Below, one piece after another: positions 22,830 to 36,400 of a stretch of DNA of 64,000 bases. The stretch covers positions 67,544,322 through 67,608,321 of the forward strand of contig NW_026262593.1 in NCBI RefSeq assembly GCF_021869535.1. Direction: 5' to 3'. The number at the start of each line of letters is the position of its first letter. Position 1 is the stretch's first letter. This DNA is from Mytilus californianus. Its lineage: Eukaryota; Mollusca; Bivalvia; Mytilida; Mytilidae. The position numbers and the translations under genes are program-made. A model generated the notes under the pieces. The model saw only the letters and a list, made by a program, of their open reading frames with translations, searched no databases and was not told where the DNA came from.

Positions 22830-25800
22830 CCTGTTATTAGGGGATTCTAGGGCTAAAAACTCGATCATATCGTGCTTGGTCATGTATTTTTTATTTGGTG
22901 AGTTCGACCGTTTTCGGTATGTTGGTGCTCAGTAATCCTTTACCCGGATCAGTGCACTCTATTCAATATTTTACTTTTTTTGCCCAGTATATTAGCTTTC
23001 AAGGGATATATACCTGTTTTAAGAGGATTCACGGGTGCAAAACTCGATCATATCGTGCTTAGTCATGTATCAGTGCACTCTATTCAATACTAAAATTGTG
23101 TTGCTCAGTATATTAGATGTCTTGAGATATATAGGGTATACCTGTTTTTAGAGGATTGAAGGGAGCAAAACTCGATCATATCGTGCTTGGTCAGATATTT
23201 TTTTCGGTTAGGTTCGGCCGTTTTCGGTATGTTGTCAATCAATAATCCTTAACCTGGATCTGTGCACTTTATGCAGTGCTTAACTTTTGTTGCCCAGTCC
23301 ATTTGCTTTCTTATGATATATAGGATATACCTGTTTTTAGGGGATTCAAGGGCTAAAAACTCGATCATATCGTGCATGGTCATGTATTTTTCCTTTGGTA
23401 AGTTTGGCTGTTTCCGGTATGTTGGCGTTCAGTTATCCTTAACCAGGAACTGTGCACTCTGTTCAATACTTAACTTTTGTTGCCCAGTATATCAGTTTTC
23501 TTGGGTTATAAAGAGTTTACCTGTTTTTAGAGGATTCAAGGGTTCAAAACTCGATCATATCGTTCTTTGTCATGTATTTACTCTTATGTTAGGTTCGGCC
23601 GTTTTCGGTATGTTGTCAATCAAGTATCCTTAACCCTGATCTGTGCACTTTATTCAGTACTTAACGTTTGTTGCCCAGTCCATTTGCTTTCTTAGGATAT
23701 ATAGGATATACCTGTTATAAGGGGATTCAAGGGCAAAAAACTCAATCTTATCGTGCTTGGTCATGTATTTTTCCTTTAGTAAGTTTGACCGTTTTCGGTA
23801 TGTTTGCGCTCAGTTATCATTAATCCGGATCAGTGCACTCTGTTCAGTATTAAACGTTTGTTGCCTAGTATATTAGCTTTCTTGGGATATATAGGGTATA
23901 CCTGTTTTTAGGGGATTCAAGGGCTAAAAACTCGATCATATTGTGCATTGTCATGTATTTTTTCTTTGGTAAGTTTGGCTGTTTCCGGTATGTTGGCGCT
24001 CAGTTATCCTTAGCCAGGAACTGTGCACTCTGTTCAATACTTAACTTTTGTTGCCCAGTATATCAATTTTCTTGGGTTATAAAGAGTTTACCTGTTTTTA
24101 GAGGATTCAAGGGTTCAAAACTCGATCATGTCGTTCTTTGTCATGTATTTACTCTGATGTTAGGTTCGGCCGTTTTCGGTATGTTGTCAATCAAGTATCC
24201 TTAACCCTGATCTGTGCACTTTATTCAGTACTTAACGTTTGTTGCCCAGTCCATTTGCTTTCTTAGGATATATAGGATATACCTGTTATAAGGGGATTCA
24301 AGGGCAAAAAACTCAATCTTATCGTGCTTGGTCATGTATTTTTCCTTTGGTAAGTTTGACCGTTTTCGGTATGTTTGCGCTCAGTTATCATTAACCCGGA
24401 TCAGTGCACTCTGTTCAGTATTAAACGTTTGTTGCCTAGTATATTAGCTTTGTTGGGATATATAGGGTATACCTGTTTTTTAAGAGAATTCAAGGGTTCA
24501 AAACACGATCATATCGTGCTTGGTCATGTATTTTTTCTTATGTTAGGTTCGGCCGTTTTCGTTATGTTGTCAATCAATAATCCTTAACCCGGATCTGTGC
24601 ACTTTATTCCGTACTTAACTTCTGCTGCCCTGTCCATTTGCTTTCTTAGGATATATATAGGATATACCTGTTATTAAAGGATTCAAGGGCTGAAAACTCG
24701 ATCACATCGTCCTTGGACATGAATTATTTCTTTTGGAATTTTGGCCGTTTTCGATATGTTGGCGCTCAGTTCTCCTTAACCCGGACCAGTGCACTCTGTT
24801 CAATACTTAACATTTATTGCCCAGTATATTATCTTTCTTGGGATATATAGGGTATATCCGTTTTTAGAGGATTCAAGGGTTCAAAACTCGATCATATTGT
24901 ACTTGGTCATGTATTTTTCTTAGGTTAGGTTCGGCCCTTTTCGGTATACTAGTATTGTCAATCAATAATCCCTAAACCGGATCTGTGCCCTTTATTCAGC
25001 ACTTACCTTTTGTTGCCTAGTTCATTTGCTTTCTTAAGATATGTAGGACATACCTGTTATTAGAGGGTTCAAGGGCTAAAAACTCGATCATATCGTGATT
25101 GGTCATGTCATTTTTCTTTGGTAAGTTTTGCCGTTTTCGGTATGTTGGCGCTCAGTTATCCTTAACCCGGATCATTGCACTCTGTTCAATACTTAACTTT
25201 TGTGGCCCAGTATATTAGATTTCTTGGGATATATAGGATATAACTGTTTTTAGATGATTCAAGGTTTCAAAACTCGATCACATCGTGCTTGGTCATGTAT
25301 TTTTTCTTTGGTAAGTTGGCCGTTTTCGGTATGTTGGCGCTCAGTAATCCTTATTCAGGAACTGTGCACTTTATTCAGTACTTAACTTCTATTGCCCAGT
25401 CATTTTCCCTTCTTAGGATATATAGGATATACCTGTCATTAGGGGATTCAAGAGCTGTAAACTCGATCATATCGTGCTTGGACATGTAATTTTTCTTTTG
25501 GAATTTTGGCGGTTTTCGATATGTTGGCGCTCGGTTATCCTTAACCCAGATCAGTGCACTCTGTTGAATCCTTTACTTTTGTTGCCTTGTCCATTTGCTT
25601 TCTTCACGTATAGAGGATATGCCTGTTATTAGGGTACTAAAGGTCTAAAAACTCGATGATATCGTGCTTGGTCGTGTATTTTTTCTTTGGTAAGTTTTGC
25701 CGTTTTCGGTATGTTGGTGCTCAGTAATCCTTAACCCGGATCAGTGCAGTTTGTTCAATACTAAACTTTTGTGGCCCAGTATAATAGATTTCTTGGGATA

Positions 25801-28800
25801 TATAGGGTATACCTGTTTTTAGAGGATTCAAGGGTTGAGAATTCGATCATATCGTGCTTGCCCATGTATTTTTTCTTAGGTTAGGTTCGGCCGTTATCGA
25901 TATGTTGTCAATCAATAATCCTTAATCGGGATCTGTACACTTTATTCAGTAGATAACTTCTACTGTCCATTCCATTTGCTTTCTTATGATATATATAGAG
26001 ATTATATACCTGTTATTAAAGGGTTCAAGGGCTAAAAACTCGATCATATCGTGCTTGGTCATGTATTTTTTCTTTGGTGAGTTTGACCGTTTTCGGTATG
26101 TTGGCGCTCAGTAATCCTTAACCCGGACCAGTGCACTCTGTTCAATACTAAACATTTATTGCCAAGTATATTATCTTTCTTGGGATATATAGGGTATATC
26201 CGTTTTTTGAGGATTCAAGCGTTCAAAACTCGATCATATTGTGCTTGGTCATGTATTTTTTCTTAGGTTAGGTTCAGCCGTTTTCGATATGTTGTCAATC
26301 AATATTCCTTAACCCGGATCTGTACACTTTATTCAGTACTTAACTATTGTTGCCCATTCCATTTGCTTTATTAGGATATATAGGATATACATGTTATTAG
26401 GGGATTCAAGGTAAAAAAACTCAATCATATCGTGCTTGGTCAGGTATTTTTTCTTAGGTTATGTTCGGCGATTTTCGGTATGTTGTCAGTCAATTTTCCT
26501 TAACCCGGATCTGTGCAATTTATTCAGTGCTTAACTTTTGTTGCCGAATCCATTTGCTGTCTTAGGATATATAGGATACACCTGTTATTAGGGTATTCCA
26601 GGGCTAAAAACTAGATCATATCATGCTTGTTCATGTATTTTTTATTTGGTAAGTTCGACCGTTTTCGGTATGTTGGTGCTCAGTAATCCTTAACCCGGAT
26701 CAGTGCACTCTATTCAATATTTTACTTTTTTTGCCCAGTATATTAGCTTTCAAGGATTATATACCTGTTTTAAGAGGATTCACGGGTGCAAAACTCGATC
26801 ATATCGTGCTTAGTCATGTATTATTTCTTAGGTTAGGTTCGGCCGTTTTCGGTATGTTGTCAAGCAATATTCCTTAACCAGGATCTGTGCACTTAATTCA
26901 GTACTTAGCTGTTGTTTCTCAGTCCATTTGCTCTCTAAGGATATATAGGATATACCTGTTATTAGTGGATTCAAGGGCTAAAAACTCGATTATATCGTGC
27001 TTGGTGATGTATTTTTTCTTTGGTAAGTTCGACCGCTTTCGGTATGTTGGTGCTCAGTTATCCATAACCCAGATCAGTGCACTCTGTTCAATACTTAACT
27101 TTGGTTGCCCAGTATATTAGTTTTCTTGTGATATATAGGATAAACTTGTTTTAGAGGATTGATGGGGTTCAAAACTCTATCATATCGTGCTTGGTCATGT
27201 ATTTTTTCTTAGGTTATGTTCGGCCGTTTTCGTTATGTTGTCAATCAATAATTCCTAACCCAGATCTGTGCACTTTATGCAGTACTTAATTTTTGTTGCC
27301 CATTCCATTTGCTTTCTTATGTTATTCAGGATGTACCTGTTATTAGGGGATTCTAGGACTAAAAACTCGATCATATCGTGATTGGTCATGTATTTTTTCT
27401 TTGGTAAGTTTGGTTGTTTTCGGTATGTTGGCGCTCAGTTATCCTTAACCCGGATCAGTGCACTCTGTTCAATAGTTAACTTTTGATGCCCAGTATATTA
27501 ACTTTCTTGAGATATACAGGGTATACCTGTTTTTAGAGGATTCAAGGGTTCAAAACTCGATCATGTCGTGCTTGGTCATGTATTTTTTCTTAGGTTATGT
27601 TCGGCCGTTTTCGGTATGTTGTCAATCAATAATTCTTAACCCGGATCTGTGCACTTTAGTCACTACGTAACTTTCGTTGCCCATTCCGTTTGCTTTCTTA
27701 TTTTATTCAGGATGTACCTGTTATTAGGGGATTCTAGGGCTAAAAACTCGATCATATCGTGCTTGGTCATGTATTTTTTATTTGGTAAGTTCGACCGTTT
27801 TCGGTATGTTGGTGCTCAGTAATCCTTAACCCGGATCAGTGCACTCTATTTAACATTTTACTTTTTTTGCCCAGTATATTAGCTTTCAAGTGATATATAC
27901 CTGTTTTAAGAGGATTCACGGGTGCAAAACTCGATCATATCGTGCTTAGTCATGTATTTTGTCTTAGGTTAGGTTCGGCCGTTTTCGGTATGTTGTCAAT
28001 CAATATTCCTTAACCAGGATCTGTGCACTTAATTCAGTACTTAGCTGTTGTTTCTCAGTCCATTTGCTCTCTAAGGATATATAGGATATACCTGTTATTA
28101 GTGGATTCAAGGGCTAAAAACTCGATTATATTGTGCTTGGTCATGTATTTCCTCTTTGGTAAGTTCGACCGTTTTCGGTATGTTGGTGCTGAGTAATCCT
28201 TAACCCAGATCAGTGCACTCTGTTCAATACTTAACTTTTGTTGCCCAGTATATTAGCTTTCTTGGTATATATAGGGTTTACCTGTTTTTAGGGGATTCAC
28301 GGGTGCAAAACTCGATCATGTCGTGCTTGGTCATATGTATTTTTTCTTAGGTTTGGTTTGGCCGTTTTCGGTATGTTGTCAATCAATAATCCTTAACCCG
28401 GATCTGTACACTTTAGTCACTACGTAACTTTCGTAGCCCATTCCGTTTGCTTTCTTATTTTATTCAGGATGTACCTGTTATTAGGGGATTCTAGGGCTAA
28501 AAACTCGATCATATCGTGCTTGGTCATGTATTTTTTCTTTGGTAAGTTCGACCGTTTTCGGTATGTTGGCTCTCAGTAATCCTCATTCCGGATCAGTGAA
28601 CTCTGTTCAATACTAAAATTTTGTTGCTCAGTATATTAGATGTCTTGAGATATATAGGGTATACCTGTTTTTAGAGGATTCAAAGGAGCAAAACTCGATC
28701 ATATCGTGCTTGGTCAGATATTTTTTTCGGTTAGGTTCGGCCGTTTTCGGTATGTTGTCAATCAATAATCCTTAACCTGGATCTGTTCACTTTATGCAGT

Positions 28801-31800
28801 GCTTAACGTTTGTTGCCCAGTCCATTTGCTTTCTTATGATATATAGGATATACCTGTTTTTAGGGGATTCAAGGGCTAAAAACTCGATCATATCGTGCAT
28901 GGTCATGTAGTTTTTCTTTGGTAAGTTTGGCTGTTTCCGGTATGTTGGCGCTCAGTTATCCTTAACCAGGAACTGTGCACTCTTTTCAATACTTAACTTT
29001 TGTTGCCCAGTATATCAGTTTTCTTGGGTTATAAAGAGTTTACCTGTTTTTAGAGGATTCAAGGGTTCAAAACTCGATCATGTCGTTCTTTGTCATGTAT
29101 TTACTCTTATGTTAGGTTCGGCCGTTTTCGGTATGTTGTCAATCAAGTATCCTTAACCCTGATCTGTGCACTTTATTCAGTACTTAACGTTTGTTGCCCA
29201 GTCTATTTGCTTTCTTAGGATATATATAGGATATAACTGTTATTAAAGGATTCAAGGGCTGAAAACTCGATCACATCGTGCTTGAACATGTATTATTTCT
29301 TTTGGAATTTTGGCCGTTTTCGATATGTTGGCGCTCAGTTCTCCTTAACCCGGACCAGTGCACTCTGTTCAATACTTAACATTTATTGCCCAGTATATTA
29401 TCTTTCTTGAGATATATAGGGTATATCCGTTTTTAGAGGATTCAAGGGTTTAAAACTCGATCATATTGTACTTGGTCATGTATTTTTCTTAGGTTAGGTT
29501 CGGCCCTTTCGGTATACTAGTATTGTCAATCAATAATCCCTAAACCGGATCTGTGCCCTTTATTCAGCACTTACCTTTTGGTGCCTAGTTCATTTGCTTT
29601 CTTAAGATATGTAGGACATACCTGTTATTAGAGGGTTCAAGGGCTAAAAACTCGATCATATCGTGATTGGTCATGTAATTTTTCTTTGGTAAGTTCTGCC
29701 GTTTTCGATATGTTGGCGCTCAGTTATCCTTAACCCGGATCATTGCACTCTGTTCAATACTTAACTTTTGTGGCCCAGTATATTAGATTTCTTGGCATAT
29801 ATAGGATATAACTGTTTTTAGATGATTCAAGGTTTCAAAACTCGATCACATCGTGCTTGGTCATGTATTTTTTCTTTGGTAAGTTGGCCGTTTTCGGTAT
29901 GTTGGCGCTCAGTAATCCCTATTCAGGAACTGTGCACTTTATTCAGTACTTAACTTCTATTGCCCAGTCGATTTGCCTTCTTAGGATATATAGGATATAC
30001 CTGTCATTAGGGGATTCAAGAGCTGTAAACTCGATCATATCGTGCTTGGACATGTAATTTTTCTTTTGGAATTTTGGCGGTTTTCGATATGTTGGCGCTC
30101 GGTTATCTTAACCCAGATCAGTGCACTCTGTTAAATCCTTTACTTTTGTTGCCTTGTCCATTTGCTTTCTTCACGTATAGAGGATATGCCTGTTATTAGG
30201 GTACTAAAGGTCTAAAAACTCGATCATATCGTGCTTGGTCGTGTATTTTTTCTTTGGTAAGTTTTGCCGTTTTCGGTATGTTGGTGCTCAGTAATCCTTA
30301 ACCCGGATCAGTGCAGTCTGTTCAATACTAAACTTTTGTGGCCCAGTATATTAGATTTCTTGGGATATATAGGGTATACCTGTTTTTAGAGGATTCAAGG
30401 GTTGAGAATTCGATCATATCGTGCTTGCCCATGTATTTTTTCTTAGGTTAGGTTCGGCCGTTATCGATATGTTGTCAATCAATAATCCTTAATCGGGATC
30501 TGTACACTTTATTCAGTAGATAACTTCTACTGTCCATTCCATTTGCTTTCTTAGGATATATATAGAGATTATATACCTGTTATTAAGGGATTCAAGGGCT
30601 AAAAACTCGATCATATCGTGCTTGGTCATGTATTTTTTCTTTGGTGAGTTTGACCGTTTTCGGTATGTTGGCGCTCAGTAATCCTTAACCCGGACCAGTG
30701 CACTCTATTCAATACTTAACATTTATTGCCCAGTATATTATCTTTCTTGGGATATATAGGGTATATCCGTTTTTTGAGGATTCAAGGGTTCAAAACTCGA
30801 TCATATTGTGCTTGGTCATGTATTTTTTCTTAGGTTAGGTTCAGCCGTTTTCGATATGTTGTCAATCAATATTCCTTAACCCGGATCTGTACACTTTATT
30901 CAGTACTTAACTATTGTTGCCCATTTCATTTGCTTTATTAGGATATATAGGATATACATGTTATTAGGGGATTCAAGGTCTAAAAACTCAATCATATCGT
31001 GCTTGGTCAGGTATTTTTTCTTAGGTTATGTTCGGCGATTTTCGGTATGTTGTCAGTCAATTTTTCTTAACCCGGATCTGTGCAATTTATTCAGTGCTTA
31101 AATTTTGTTGCCGAATCCATTTGCTGTCTTAGGATATATAGGATATACCTGTTATTAGGGTATTCCAGGGCTAAAAACTAGATCATATCATGCTTGTTGA
31201 TGTATTTTTTATTTGGTAAGTTCGACCGTTTTCGGTATGTTGGTGCTCAGTAATCCTTAACCCGGATCAGTGCACTCTATTCAATATTTTACTTTTTTTG
31301 CCCAGTATATTAGCTTTCAAGGGATATATACCTGTTTTAAGAGGATTCACGGGTGCAAAACTCGATCATATCGTGCTTAGTCATGTATTTTTTCTTAGGT
31401 TAGGTTCGGCCGTTCTCGGTATGTTGTCAATCAATATTCCTTAACCAGGATCTGTGCACTTAATTCAGTACTTAGCTGTTGTTTCTCAGTCCATTTGCTC
31501 TCTAAGGATATATAGGATATACCTGTTATTAGTGGATTCAAGGGCTAAAAACTCGATTATATCGTGCTTGGTCATGTATTTTCTCTTTGGTAAGTTCGAC
31601 CGTTTTCGGTATGTTGGTGCTGAGTAATCCTTAACCCAGATCAGTGCACTCTGTTCAATACTTAACTTTTGTTGCCTAGTATATTAGCTTTCTTTAGATA
31701 TATAGGGTTTACCTGTTTTTAGGGGATTCACGGGTGCAAAACTCGATCATATCGTGCTTGGTCATATGTATTTTTTCTTAGGTTTGGTTTGGCCGTTTCC

Positions 31801-33231
31801 GGTATGTTGTCAATCAATAATCCTTAACCCGGATCTGTGCACTTTATTTAGTACTTAACTTTTGTTTATTAGTCCATTTGCTTTTTTAGGATATATAGGA
31901 TATACCTGTTTTTAGTGGATTCAAGGGCTAAAAACTCGATTATATCGTGCTTGGTGATATATTTTTTCTTTGGTAAGTTCGACCGCTTTCGGTATGTTGG
32001 TGCTCAGTAATCCATAACCCAGATCAGTGCAATCTGTTCAATACTTAACTTTGGTTGCCCAGTATATTAGTTTTCTTGGGATATATAGGATATACTTGTT
32101 TTTAGAGGATTCATGGGGTTCAAAACTCTATCATATCGTGCTTGGTCATGTATTTTTTCTTAGGTTATGTTCGGCCGTTTTCGTTATGTTGTCAATCAAT
32201 AATTCCTAACCCAGATCTGTGCACTTTATGCAGTACTTAATTTTTGTTGCCCATTCCATTTGCTTTCTTATGTTATTCAGGATGTACCTGTTATTAGGGG
32301 ATTCTAGGACTAAAAACTCGATCATATCGTGATTGGTCATGTATTTTTTCTTTGGTAAGTTTGGTTGTTTTCGGTATGATGGCGCTCAGTTATCCTTAAC
32401 CCGGATCAGTGCACTCTGTTCAATAGTTAACTTTTGATGCCCAGTATATTAACTTTCTTGAGATATACAGGGTATACCTGTTTTTAGAGGATTCAAGGGT
32501 TCAAAACTCGATCATATCGTGCTTGGTCATGTATTTTTTCTTAGGTTATGTTCGGCCGTTTTGGGTATGTTGTCAATCAATAATTCTTAACCAGGATCTG
32601 TGCACTTTAGTCACTACGTAACTTTCGTTGCCCATTCCGTTTGCTTTCTTATTTTATTCAGGATGTACCTGTTATTAGGGGATTCTAGGGCTAAAAACTC
32701 GATCATATCGTGCTTGGTCATGTATTTTTTCTTTGGTAAGTTCGACCGTTTTCGGTATGTTGGTGCTCAGTAATCCTTAACCCGGATCAGTGCACTCTAT
32801 TCAATATTTTACTTTTTTTGCCCAGTATATTAGCTTTCAAGGGATATATACCTGTTTTAAGAGGATTCACAGGTGCAAAACTCGATCATATCGTGCTTAG
32901 TCATGTATTTTTTCTTAGGTTAGGTTCGGCCGTTTTCGGTATGTTGTCAATCAATATTCCTTAACCAGGATCTGTGCACTTAATTCAGTACTTAGCTGTT
33001 GTTTCTCAGTCCATTTGCTCTCTAAGGATATATAGGATATACCTGTTATTAGTTGATTCAAGGGCTAAAAACTCGATTATATCGTGCTTGGTCATGTATT
33101 TTCTCTTTGGTAAGTTCGACCGTTTTCGGTATGTTGTCAATCAATATTTCTTAACCAGGATCTGTGCACTTTAGTCACTACGTAACTTTCGTTGCCCATC
33201 CCGTTTGCTTTCTTATTTTATTCAGGATGTA
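22830..33231. repeat. 10,402-bp tandem duplication, copy 1
   Basis: Every landmark in this interval recurs 10,402 bp downstream: the rare TTATTTGGTGAG (22891), the truncated monomer at 23070, and the TATTCAGGAACTG monomers (25289 to 35691, 29857 to 40259), among others. Upstream of about 22830 the match stops (CCCATTCCGTTTTC versus CCCATCCCGTTTGC). The segment holds slightly over two HOR units. I noticed scattered substitutions between the copies, for example AATTGTG/AATTTTG (23088), TATCAATTTT/TATCAGTTTT (24065), GGGTTTAAAAC/GGGTTCAAAAC (29451), CATGTAGTTT/CATGTATTTT (28910) and TTGGCATA/TTGGGATA (29793). The copies are therefore near-identical but not identical. Confidence 0.85.
23060..23082. 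other. Out-of-register satellite junction (121-bp truncated monomer), copy 1
   Basis: The sequence reads TCATGTATCAGTGCACTC, where a normal monomer would continue CATGTATTTTTTCTTAGG. The monomer starting near 22946 is cut to about 121 bp and joined to the CAGTGCACTCTATTC start of another subtype. The only shared bases at the join are AT. This is a deletion or exchange outside the normal repeat phase, distinct from the whole-monomer changes that dominate the array. The same junction is present in the duplicate at 33462-33484, so it predates the 10.4-kb duplication. Confidence 0.85.
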
Positions 33232-33461
33232 CCTGTTATTAGGGGATTCTAGGGCTAAAAACTCGATCATATCGTGCTTGGTCATGTATTTTTTATTTGG
33301 TGAGTTCGACCGTTTTCGGTATGTTGGTGCTCAGTAATCCTTAACCCGGATCAGTGCACTCTATTCAATATTTTACTTTTTTTGCCCAGTATATTAGCTT
33401 TCAAGGGATATATACCTGTTTTAAGAGGATTCACGGGTGCAAAACTCGATCATATCGTGCT

Positions 33462-33484
33462 TAGTCATGTATCAGTGCACTCTA
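33462..33484. other. Out-of-register satellite junction, copy 2
   Basis: This is the exact counterpart of the junction at 23060-23082, 10,402 bp downstream, again reading CATGTATCAGTGC. Its presence in both copies supports a shared origin of the duplicated segments. Confidence 0.85.
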
Positions 33485-36400
33485 TTCAATACTAAAATTT
33501 TGTTGCTCAGTATATTAGATGTCTTGAGATATATAGGGTATACCTGTTTTTAGAGGATTGAAGGGAGCAAAACTCGATCATATCGTGCTTGGTCAGATAT
33601 TTTTTTCGGTTAGGTTCGGCCGTTTTCGGTATGTTGTCAATCAATAATCCTTAACCTGGATCTGTGCACTTTATGCAGTGCTTAACTTTTGTTGCCCAGT
33701 CCATTTGCTTTCTTATGATATATAGGATATACCTGTTTTTAGGGGATTCAAGGGCTAAAAACTCGATCATATCGTGCATGGTCATGTATTTTTCCTTTGG
33801 TAAGTTTGGCTGTTTCCGGTATGTTGGCGTTCAGTTATCCTTAACCAGGAACTGTGCACTCTGTTCAATACTTAACTTTTGTTGCCCAGTATATCAGTTT
33901 TCTTGGGTTATAAAGAGTTTACCTGTTTTTAGAGGATTCAAGGGTTCAAAACTCGATCATGTCGTTCTTTGTCATGTATTTACTCTTATGTTAGGTTCGG
34001 CCGTTTTCGGTATGTTGTCAATCAAGTATCCTTAACCCTGATCTGTGCACTTTATTCAGTACTTAACGTTTGTTTCCCAGTCCATTTGCTTTCTTAGGAT
34101 ATATAGGATATACCTGTTATAAGGGGATTCAAGGGCAAAAAACTCAATCTTATCGTGCTTGGTCATGTATTTTTCCTTAAGTAAGTTTGACCGTTTTCGG
34201 TATGTTTGCGCTCAGTTATCATTAACCCGGATCAGTGCACTCTGTTCAGTATTAAACGTTTGTTGCCTAGTATATTAGCTTTCTTGGGATATATAGGGTA
34301 TACCTGTTTTTAGGGGATTCAAGGGCTAAAAACTCGATCATATCGTGCATTGTCATGTATTTTTTCTTTGGTAAGTTTGGCTGTTTCCGGTATGTTGGCG
34401 CTCAGTTATCCTTAGCCAGGAACTGTGCACTCTGTTCAATACTTAACTTTTGTTGCCCAGTATATCAGTTTTCTTGGGTTATAAAGAGTTTACCTGTTTT
34501 TAGAGGATTCAAGGGTTCAAAACTCGATCATGTCGTTCTTTGTCATGTATTTACTCTAATGTAATGTTCGGCCGTTTTCGGTATGTTGTCAATCAAGTAT
34601 CCTTAACCCTGATCTGTGCACTTTATTCAGTACTTAACGTTTGTTGCCCAGTCCATTTGCTTTCTTAGGATATATAGGATATACCTGTTATAAGGGGATT
34701 CAAGGGCAAAAAACTCAATCTTATCGTGCTTGGTCATGTATTTTTCCTTTGGTAAGTTTGACCGTTTTCGGTATGTTTGCGCTCAGTTATCATTAACCCG
34801 GATCAGTGCACTCTGTTCAGTATTAAACGTTTGTTGCCTAGTATATTAGCTTTGTTGGGATATATAGGGTATACCTGTTTTTTAAGAGAATTCAAGGGTT
34901 CAAAACACGATCATATCGTGCTTGGTCATGTATTTTTTCTTATGTTAGGTTCGGCCGTTTTCGTTATGTTGTCAATCAATAATCCTTAACCCGGATCTGT
35001 GCACTTTATTCCGTACTTAACTTCTGCTGCCCTGTCCATTTGCTTTCTTAGGATATATATAGGATATACCTGTTATTAAAGGATTCAAGGGCTGAAAACT
35101 CGATCACATCGTCCTTGGACATGAATTATTTCTTTTGGAATTTTGGCCGTTTTCGATATGTTGGCGCTCAGTTCTCCTTAACCCGGACCAGTGCACTCTG
35201 TTCAATACTTAACATTTATTGCCCAGTATATTATCTTTCTTGGGATATATAGGGTATATCCGTTTTTAGAGGATTCAAGGGTTCAAAACTCGATCATATT
35301 GTACTTGGTCATGTATTTTTCTTAGGTTAGGTTCGGCCCTTTTCGGTATACTAGTATTGTCAATCAATTATCCCTAAACCGGATCTGTGCCCTTTATTCA
35401 GCACTTACCTTTTGTTGCCTAGTTCATTTGCTTTCTTAAGATATGTAGGACATACCTGTTATTAGAGGGTTCAAGGGCTAAAAACTCGATCATATCGTGA
35501 TTGGTCATGTAATTTTTCTTTGGTAAGTTTTGCCGTTTTCGGTATGTTGGCGCTCAGTTATCCTTAACCCGGATCATTGCACTCTGTTCAATACTTAACT
35601 TTTGTGGCCCAGTATATTAGATTTCTTGGGATATATAGGATATAACTGTTTTTAGATGATTCAAGGTTTCAAAACTCGATCACATCGTGCTTGGTCATGT
35701 ATTTTTTCTTTGGTAAGTTGGCCGTTTTCGGTATGTTGGCGCTCAGTAATCCTTATTCAGGAACTGTGCACTTTATTCAGTACTTAACTTCTATTGCCCA
35801 GTCGTTTTCCCTTCTTAGGATATATAGGATATACCTGTCATTAGGGGATTCAAGAGCTGTAAACTCGATCATATCGTGCTTGGACATGTAATTTTTCTTT
35901 TGGAATTTTGGCGGTTTTCGATATGTTGGCGCTCGGTTATCCTTAACCCAGATCAGTGCACTCTGTTGAATCCTTTACTTTTGTTGCCTTGTCCATTTGC
36001 TTTCTTCACGTATAGAGGATATGCCTGTTATTAGGGTACTAAAGGTCTAAAAACTCGATGATATCGTGCTTGGTCGTGTATTTTTTCTTTGGTAAGTTTT
36101 GCCGTTTTCGGTATGTTGGTGCTCAGTAATCCTTAACCCGGATCAGTGCAGTTTGTTCAATACTAAACTTTTGTGGCCCAGTATATTAGATTTCTTGGGA
36201 TATATAGGGTATACCTGTTTTTAGAGGATTCAAGGGTTGAGAATTCGATCATATCGTGCTTGCCCATGTATTTTTTCTTAGGTTAGGTTCGGCCGTTATC
36301 GATATGTTGTCAATCAATAATCCTTAATCGGGATCTGTACACTTTATTCAGTAGATAACTTCTACTGTCCATTCCATTTGCTTTCTTATGATATATATAG

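Larger units (their letters stand above)
2251..22830. repeat. Satellite array: mosaic of complete and edited HOR units
   Basis: About 108 head-to-tail monomers occur here with no gene between them. The sequence can be read as successive passes through the 24-monomer order described at 17609-22188. The first pass (2251 to about 7400) runs from the CCTGGATCTG monomer at 2545 through two partly repeated stretches. A 1,520-bp doublet follows (7400-9960). The pass beginning near 10351 lacks the monomer marked TATTCAGGAACTG, because CTCAGTAATCCTTA joins straight to ACCCAGATCAGTGC near 11690. Near 14941-15060 the monomer TTAGTCACTACG is fused directly to the CGTGCATGGTCATG type. Near 16390-16410 a monomer of the GATCACATCG type jumps to CGTGATTGGTC, skipping most of a unit. 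Whole-monomer gains and losses dominate; point differences between equivalent monomers are few. Confidence 0.93.
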
